Of a stretch of DNA of 64,000 nt, positions 52,141-61,700 are shown one piece after another. The first letter of the stretch is position 1; every line of letters starts with the position of its first letter. The DNA is from Maniola hyperantus (Eukaryota; Arthropoda; Insecta; Lepidoptera; Nymphalidae): contig NC_048539.1 of assembly GCF_902806685.2 (NCBI RefSeq), forward strand, positions 15,416,378-15,480,377, read 5' to 3'. The translations under genes were made by a program, and so were the position numbers. The notes beneath the pieces were generated by a model that was not told the DNA's origin, did no database searches, and was given only the letters and a program-made list of their open reading frames with translations.

Positions 52141-52520
52141 GGAAGACACTGTCTGCTCGCGAAATTCAAATTTTATTCGGTTTTTCGCCATTTGTAAACT
52201 TATACGACAATAAGTAGACTTATGGCATTCAAATTGAACCCCTAGCATTATCATCTTCACAGGCTTATATAAAAATCTTTACTTGAAAGTGAACAGTTTA
52301 AGAAATTAGTCAAAATAATGAGTTTGACGTGACCTACTCACAAATTAGTCATTATTTTTACTAATTTCTTAAACTGGACGCTTTCAAGTATTTTTTTTTA
52401 TATAAACCTGTGAAGATGATATTGCTAGGGGCGTGCATGCTATAATTCTACTTTGTCGTATAAGTTTATAAATTGTGAAAAACCAAATTAAATTTGAATT
52501 TCGCGGGCAGACCCCTGTCT
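52141..52520. mobile_element. About 380-bp foldback element
   Basis: The left half (GTCTGCTCGCGAAATTCAAA, ACTTATACGACAA, CCCCTAGCATTATCATCTTC, TTACTTGAAAGTGAACAGTT, GAAATTAGTCAAAATAATGA) is mirrored by the right half in reverse order with scattered mismatches and small indels. The centre is about 25 bp. Arms are roughly 165-175 nt. Near-total self-complementarity suggests a foldback transposon. Minus-strand frame 52,060-52,260 is not a gene. Confidence 0.8.
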
Positions 52521-52742
52521 TGGGCCTTAATGCCTAATTGATTACTACAGGTGTTATACGTGACCGCCAGTTTGAAAAATAAGAAAATGGCGCAGGGCAG
52601 GCTCTAAACTAAAATATTAAAATTGTCTTCGGTCTCGTCCGCCAATTCGCGCTGACCCTAAGTAGATTGAGCACCTTCTCACAAGTTCACAACGCTTTCA
52701 TGACATCACTTAAAGCTACTTCTTTGGCAGTTTGTATTGATT

Positions 52743-55700
52743 TTATGTTGTCTTTTTGTTTCTCTTGCCGAGAATCTTCATGAGGTTTTTCGACATGAAG
52801 TACGGTTTTTCCGGAGAGCCGTCGTTCCGCTCGCAGTCTTCCACTAGAACAGAATATGAAAACTTTTAGAGCTGTCGATCAAGGCCATGTCATGGATATG
52901 AAATTACGGATCAGGGATACGAATCTAAATATATAAAAGGTGACTTACTGACTGACTGATCTATCTACGCACATCTCAAACTACTAGACGGATTGGGCTG
53001 AAAGGCATGCAGATAGCTATTGGGACGTACCTAGGCATCCGCTAAGAAAGGATTTTTGAAAATTCAACCCCTAAGGGGGTGAAATAAAGGGGTTTGAAAT
53101 TTGTGCAGTCCACGCGGACAATGTCGCGAGTATAAGTTAGTACAGGAATAATATTATACCGGTTTAAGATAGGGTGCGTTTCCACTCAGCTCTGACGTGA
53201 CGACAGATAGTCGTGCAGTTTAAAGCGTCATGGCTTGTAAATATACAAGCCATGACGCTTTAATGGAGGAATACGAATGGAGGTGGTGTTCACATATAGG
53301 ATGGCACGATGAATTAGCCATTTTTATCATGACTAACATTCCCCTTTTCCCCTCCCAACTAAGCATCAAGCTTGTGCTAGGAGTAGGTACGACAATAGTG
53401 CAACGGGTGGGGTTTGAACCGCCGACCTTTCGGATTTCAGTCCGCTCCTATAACAGTTGAGCTATTGAGGCATAACTGTCAATAGAGTGATCATATAAGG
53501 GTTCCTTTTTTCTCTGGAGGCACGGAACCCTAGAAAGTTACATGTAGGTCAAATAAAATATACTTACAGAAACATAGGAACAGTGTGTCCACCGCCATCG
53601 AGTACACGTTGAAGAATATGGTGCATATGAGATACGTGGCGACGCTCAGTATGACTGCCGGCACGTGGTTGTAGTGCAGGCGCTCGCCCCTCGTCACTTC
53701 GTACACGTAGTTCCACTCCAGCAGGTAGTACACCGCGAAGCCCACTCCAAGGGAAATCAGGAGCTTCGAGAGGAAAAAGATGAAATCGGCTACCTGAAAA
53801 ACATTAAAAAAAAATGTCGACAAGTTCTGCGATAGCCTAGTGGTTAGGACGTCCGCCTTCTGATCGGAGGTCGGGGGTTCTATCCCGGGCACGCACCTGT
53901 AACTTTTCGGAGTTATGTGCGTTTTAATCAATTAAATATCACTTGATTTACCGGTGAAGGAAAACATCGTAAGGAAACCTGCATGCCTGAGAGTTCTCCA
54001 TAATGTTCTCAAAGGTGTGTGAAGTCTACCAATCCGCACATGGCCAGCGTGGTAGACTATGCCAAAACCCTTCTCAGTCTGAGAGGAGCGAACGAGTCGC
54101 ATATTTGAGGCACGTGCTTAGGCACGCGAGGTACGAACTCCTACAACTCATCATGATGGGAAAAGTTGCCGGAAAAAGAGGCGTCGGTCGCAGTAAAAGT
54201 CCTGGCTGCGCAACATCAGGGAGTGGACGGGAATCGCGAGTGCTGCAGAAATATTTTGCCTCGCGAAGAACAGAGTGGAATACGTACGCATCTAGTAAGA
54301 AAGTCAAAAAACAATACAGCTACCTTGTCCAATACGACGACTCTAATAATATTCCTCATGAGCAAAGAGAACGCGTCAATGGCGCTCCTGTAAAAGGCGG
54401 CAAGACCCTACAAGAGACCTATGTCTATCGGTTGATAATGTTGACTGGCTATATCCACGCGGACGAATCGTGGGCATCATCTAGTAAGAAAGTAAAAAAA
54501 CAATGCAGCTACCTTGTCCAATACGACGACTCTAATAATATTCCTCATGAGCAAAGAGAACGCGTCATTGGCGCTCCTGCAAAAGTTCTTCCCATGAACA
54601 GCGCACATGATGTACGCGTTCTTGTTTACGAATTTCAGGAAGTTCTCCAGGCACCAGAACATGCACTTGCAGCAACACATTATACACCGTGTGGATGGAT
54701 TGTCTAACTTTTTGACATCAAATAAGTCGTAGGGAACCGCTAGATTCAGGCAGCAAGACCCAGCAAGAGACCTAATGTCCAGCAGTGGATGTCTATCGGT
54801 TGATAATGATGACTGGCCATATTTACCCGGATGAATTCGTGGGCATCATCTAGTAAGAAAGTCCAAAAACAATACAGCTACCTTGTCCAATACGACGACT
54901 CGAATAATATTCCTCATGAGCAATGAAAACGCGTCATTGGCGCTCCTGCAAAAGTTCTTCCCATGAACAGCGCACATGATGTACGCGTTCTTGTTCACGA
55001 ACTTCAGGAAGTTCTCCAGGCACCAGAACATGCACTTGCAGCAACACATTATGCACCGCGTGAATGCATTGTCGAACTTTTTGACTTTGTGGTCGATGTA
55101 CTCGAGGAGAACTCTGATCACTCGTACTATGGCAATTATTAGAGCTCCAAATGCCACAGTTCCCAAGTGGTATCTGAAAATAACGTAACAATTGGCGTCA
55201 TTGCTGATGTCTTTCTCTAAGTGAAATTTAATATTGCTTTTATTTACCTAAGTTAAAGTTTGCGAAATAATTATCACCACTATATCATACAAATCCAACA
55301 ACTGACAATCAAAAAGAGTAATTTATTATATATAGAAGGCTATATATAAAAATGAATCGCTAAATGTGTTGCTGATCGCAAATCTCGAGAATAGCTGAAC
55401 CGATTTTGCTAGTTCTTTTTTATAATATTCCTTGAAGTACGAGGATGGTTCTTACGGAGAGAAAAATTAAAAAAATTGTAAGTACCTAATAAAAAAATAA
55501 AGAATCGACTGTTAGGCGGTACGAAGTTCGCTGGGTCAGCTAGTTTTGAATAAATCATTTGACTTTGACTTTGTTTAAGTAATATTGTTAAACACGTGCA
55601 AGTCGGACTCGCACACGAAGTATTCCGTACCATCTTACAAGAAATAACATTTTTTTGATTTTTGTAAATTTTCATAGCGGCCGTTTTGAAATTTTTATTA

Positions 55701-58700
55701 TTTGTTGTTGTAGCGGCAATAGAAATACACTGAAAATTTAAACTCTCTACTTATAATAAGGTTCATGAGATACAGCCCGTTGACAGACAGACAAACAGAC
55801 GGACAGCAGAGGTTTAGTAATAGGGTCCCGTTGGCACCCTAAAAAAAACCTAACAAACTGACATGAATACAACTGTAAAACTTAAAATGTCAACGGCAAG
55901 CAATAAGGTCCGTATTTCACTGCTTTTCTGATGCGACTTATCAAAGAACTTCATTAGCAATAGAAACCATCACAATCTAGGCAGCGATACTCACCGGAGC
56001 GTTCTGAAAATTCCCGAGGTTAGAGTGAAGAACGGCAAGTCGTTCTTATGGAAAGTCCAATACCATGTGGAGAATGTACTCGCCAGCATCATGTCCGCAA
56101 CTCCACTGATGAAGAACATCGCCCAGAAAAAGCCCAACAGGTTGACGACTAAAACCAAAACATTTCTCGTATGCAGAAATTGAAACATGTATAAAAGCGG
56201 TAGACTATGATATAGCAGTAATTTCTTACGATGCATGTAGATCACGTTATGGGGGTTATCGATGCCGGTGAAGTGACAGCCAGCCAATTGACACGGCAAA
56301 AGGCCACCGACGGAGCTTGTGTCGTGGCATTTCTCTGCGAATGTTAGCGGGTTGCATGAGGCCCCCTCCTGAAAATTAATAAATTGCGTGTGGTGTAAAT
56401 TCAGAGGTCTGTAGGCGTTTTCTAGGTGATCGTTCCATAAAATAGACCCCAGCACTGATCGCTGTGGACATCCCATGGTCGACGTCTTCCACCGCACCTG
56501 ATCCCTGATGCCCCCCCCCAATTGTGTAAGAATAACCATTTCATGGCTATCGCAATCGTCAAGAATTCTGCCCTTTGATTGGCTGTGAAAAAATGTAAAC
56601 AGCGAATCAACCAATCAAAGGGCAGAATTTCTTGACGATTGCGATAGCCATGAAATGGTTATTCTTACACAATTGGGGGGGCGGTCATATACCGGATGCG
56701 GAATAGGTCAATACGCCTGTTGTGGAAGTAGCTCACTAGCATCCGGCAGATGTTCGGAGGACAGCCTCCCCTCTAGGATTTAAAGAGGATCATAAGCCAC
56801 CAGGCGTTGTCGAAGGCGGTTGATATATCCAGGAAGATGGCTTGCACGTATTTCGCCTCCGTAGTTATGGCAGTGCCGAGGACCGCCACTCACCAACACC
56901 CAGGCACTCGTGCGCAGTGCGCAACCCTATCTCTGTGAACTGACGGCCTAGTACCGACGCTAGGGCTTCTTCTTCTTCTTCTTTACTCTGGGCTGGTTTC
57001 CGCACTTAAACGTTTCCGTCTGTTGTGTTGCTTACGCTAGGGCTATGCTAGAGCCATCACGAACATGCGAACTGGGTCATAAATCATTTTTACCGGATAT
57101 CTCGCTCACACTTATAGGCCTTATGAAACTGGAATCCTACGCTCTGGTGTTGTGGCTTTGTCGATAGTCGATAACAAATTATAAAAAGCGCCCACACTTT
57201 TTGCCTGCGCCCGATTGGCATCCCTTTATCGATAACGACTTCTGCGGCTTTCTCACAACCCTTGATCGTAATGATTTATGGCCCCGTTCGCACGTTCGTA
57301 ATGGCCTTACTATAGAGAATATGACCTACCTCCGTGTATACCCCGCCGCAGCTGCAAGTAGTATCATTTCGCAAGTTCACAACGCGGAAGGCCCGCTCGC
57401 CAATCGACAGCAAAAACATAAGAACCAAAATCCCATAAGCGATGATAGCGCATTGGAAGATCCATGGGAATATAGGGAATAGTATCGTAGATTTTACTGA
57501 TGTAACGGCCCTGCGAAAAACAATCATCATCATCATCATCGCGTGCCTTCTTCAAAACGAAGTTTGGAGGTCATCATGCGAAAAGCTTCTCTATTTAAAG
57601 CCGCCTCTTTCAACTTTGGTTAACTAAGCCCTGTCCACCCCTTATATCGTCCAACCATTTGCGTCTTTGAAAAACAATCGTTTTATATTAAACTAGCTTA
57701 CGTTCGCGGCTTCGTACGCGGAGACTTCATACATTTCAAACCCCTATTTTAACCCCTAAGGGGTTGAATTTTCAAAAATACTTTCTTAGCGGGTGCCTAA
57801 GTGCGTCATAATAGCTATCTGCATGCCACAGCCCGACCCGTCCAGTGGTTTCAGTTGTGCGTTGATAGATCAGTCAGTCATCACCTTTTCCTTTTATTTA
57901 TTTAGATTTTAGTTTAAAAAAAACTTACTTGCTTCCTTCACGTATAAGTGCAATAGCAATGGTTATCCGACTTCGCAGGAAAACTACTACCAAGAACAAA
58001 ATAAGTAGTACCACAGCCAACGCTATGAGAATCACGAGCCAGGTCTCTTGTTTGGCAAAAATAGATTGCGCGTATCCTTTCAAGTTGGTTGTTTGGTAAA
58101 GACCGACGGGGTTTGCTTTGTAGTACTCATAGTTCTTGTAACACAGGTAAATAGCTGAAAAAGTGAAGAAAAAAAACTCTCTATACCTTATTCATTGAGT
58201 CGAGCTAACATAGGACGTTCTCTCTCGCACAATATTGTGAGCTCACACAGAGAGCAACAAATAAACCGGCCAAGTGCGTGGCGGGCCACGCGCAGTGTAG
58301 GGTTCCGTAGTCACAATCCTCGAAAAACAGATATAACTCCTTAACCTGTGAACCCTACTTAGCCATGATAGTTTTCCTTTAAAATTGATTATATATACTA
58401 CTGCTGTGTATTTAATCACGTTCCTATATACATACTACTATTTGGCTGATGAGGGGGGGGGGGGCACACACACTTGGACTCTAATAAAAATTAGCACTTT
58501 AGAAACATCATATTTTACAAACGGATCTAGAAATCGAAAAATGATGTTTCCACACCCACACCTATGGGGTAGACGAGAAAAAATATCCCCCCCACTTGTA
58601 AGGAACATTTACATGTAAGGAAGCTAGGTACCGTAAAAAAAATATCAAAATTTTATTTCACCACTTTCTCGGCGTGATTAATATTTATACTCATGCCAAA

Positions 58701-61700
58701 TAACAGATTTCTAGCACTAATAGTCTCTGAAAGCAGCAGTTGGCAGCAATGGAAAGTACAGATAAAGCAGGGCCGCTGTGAACGTGTTAAATAGGGGAAA
58801 AGAAACTCACCAAATCCCATTAAAGCAAACAAGCCTGCGATTGAAAGCCAGACCACAGGTGTGATCACCCATCGCAGCAGGAGTATGTAGACGAAGCAGA
58901 GCAATACCACGGCGACGAGGGCTCCAGCCATATACCATCGGGATTGAACCAGGTCCTGAACAATTTGCGCCGACAACTGCCACATAACCAACATCATTAT
59001 ATTTTCGCGTTATATTGTACCTACTACTTAGCATTGCCTTATATATTACCTACTTCGTAAGGACAGGGCCATTGAACAAGCAAAATGGCACCGATTCCGT
59101 TGTCTTCCTCTAAACTAAATTTAGAGTATCTGCATCCTTTTCTTTTTAACAATGCTAAAAAGGGACAGAACATGAACTTTACATTTAAAGACTCTAAATT
59201 TTAGTGCACGCTACAAATTTAAACAGCAGGCTCGCGACTGTGCGCTAAAATCACGGGTTTATCATCTAAAAATTAAATTCTGTCAAACTGCGTCTGTCTT
59301 TCATATTACATTAGTAAGAAGAGTATGCGAATACTCTAAAATTAGGTTGTGCTCAGAATCAGTACCATTGCTTATTTAGCACCAATGCAACCTCAGTGAC
59401 GTCTTGATTTCAAACGGGTCGTTCATTAGTATCTAAGAGGTGGCGCTGATTTATTTGGTTCCAAAACTGTTCCAAAAAATTTTGTTCGCTTGGGCATATC
59501 TTGTCATTTATATCGATGCTACTTAGCTAATGCTCAATTCAATTTCATTATCAATTTTGTTGAAATGAAATGAAATGATTTATTCAGATAGTTAGCCCTA
59601 GACTGCAATCTGACCTGTTGGTAAGTGATGATCATGTGAATATGCTGTGTAAGATGGTAGGGGGCTAACCTGGAAGGTGTATGAAAGTTTTTATCTATAC
59701 ATAAGTACAATCCAGACCCATTTCGTGTATTAGCCATCCAACTTCTAAATAAAGTCCAAAACATTTTTATCAAACATTTAACAAAGTAGTTCGTAGAAAA
59801 TAATAAATTATAATATTTTAGAAGCCATACCTATACTAAGTGCCCATGCCCATCTCCAGTTGAATGAAATTTGAAATTAATAATTGAATATTTACATGCG
59901 GTGATAGCCTATAGTGGTTAAGACGTCAGGCTGAGATCCTTAGAGCCTTGATAGAGTGCACTTTGACTTTGCGATTGAGTTAAAACTAGACAGATTTATG
60001 TGAGGGAATATTAGTCATTTAACATTTATTCTTTAAAAAAAAAAGAGATATAGGTAGGTACTACTTAGTTAGCTCTCTCGTTTTAACTCTGTCTTAAGTC
60101 TAAGCTAAGTCAGAGCACACGAGTAGATATCTACTCGTGTGGTCAGAGTGCGCTCTATAGATCTCACCATCAGTCTCCTACTCGGGGGTCGGGGGTTCGA
60201 CCCGAGCACGCACTAACTTTTCAGAGCTATGTGCGTTTTAAGCATTTAAATAGGTATCACTTGCTTACAAAAACATTGTGAGGAAACCTTCATGCTTGAA
60301 TGTTCTCCATAATATTCTCAAAGGCGTGTGAAGTCTGTCATTCCGCACTTGAAGCGTGGTCCACTATAATTCGCACTCTAAGAGGAGACTCGTAATCAGT
60401 AGTGAAACGGCGATGGGTTGTTGATGATGATGATTTACATGCGCATGCGCATTAAACCGCAATGTATATAATTGATACCCGTGACTTCGTCCGCGTGGAT
60501 TTCGGTTATAAAAAATTCCGTGGAATTTATTTTCCGGGATAAAAAGTAGGCCTTCCTTCCTTTTCCAGGACGTAACCTGGCTCTGTACCCATCAAAATCG
60601 GTTAAACTGTTGGCCCGTGAAAAGCTAGCAGACAGACACACTTTCGCATTTATAATACTAGTATGAATGAGTTTAATCCAACTAACCTTCAACCAGCGCT
60701 CAAGTGCGCTTTGCTCATGGATACAAAGCGCAATCGAGCGACGCGGCGCGATACTTAGTTTTAGTATGAGTTTGTATGAAGCAAGGCGCTGCCGCGTCGC
60801 GCAGCTCGGCGCTAATGAGTTTGCACCTGACGTCACAACTCAATATGGCGGAAATTAATTCCTATTCTTATTTTGGACTCATCAATGAAAATGGAGTCAC
60901 TTGGACTGGATTCTAAATAAGCTATAATACTCTACCTGCTTAAATCTAAACAAGTTGGCGAGCTGTTCCAGCACCTCGCTTTCCGCCATGTCGAGGGTAC
61001 CGTTGGAGACGTCTCGCAACACCTCCATGGCCGCTGTGACGTTTACAAAGCACCGACCCAGCACTGTTGCGTGTACCAAGCATGGATTAGTTAGCTTATA
61101 GTGTCCGACCGAACGTCGACTACTGGCCGTAGCTGATTTATATTGGCTATGGCCACAACTTTCGGCCGAAGCCGAAGCCGAAGGTTTCATAATCAGCATA
61201 ATCCTAAGAAATTCAGTTCAGTCAGAGTTTCTTTTACCCCGACTACGGCAAAGCCAAAAGGAAGGGTTATGATTTTGGCAGTCAGTTCAGCCAAAACTAC
61301 GGTCCATATTGGCCGCAGCCGAAGGTTCGCTCGAACACTGTTAATTTGTGAACTTATTGCATGTAGGTATGTCAGCTTAATTGGTTAGGTTAGGTTAGGT
61401 ATTTATTTCGATACAAATCTTCTCCTAATCGCCGAAAATGTCTGTTACATTTTTAAATTGAAATGTTTCAGTTTCATATAATGGTGCTCTAGAATTAGTT
61501 AGGTGAGTAACTATGCAGGTACCTTCGGAATTTTCATGTTTCACGATACAATTATTATGATAAAGCTGAAGCCAATGATCATTTGGTTGCATTTTTAATA
61601 CGTTTCTGACGAGCAGCTCTTCGAAACGAGCTCGTCCAAATCCAAGATTTTTTAAATAAAAGACTACAAATTATACTGATTTTAATGTAGGTACAACCTA

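Noticed and set aside
54003..54707. 234-codon plus frame
   Set aside because: It is the opposite strand of the duplicated SLC44 exon pieces joined to SINE and LINE sequence.
55991..56614. 207-codon minus frame as one gene
   Set aside because: It fuses an SLC44 exon, intron, another exon's antisense surroundings, an RT fragment and half a MITE; the real exons are 55,995-56,148 and 56,230-56,368.
61384..61402. Telomere repeat (TTAGG)n
   Set aside because: Only about four units inside an intron; a simple microsatellite.
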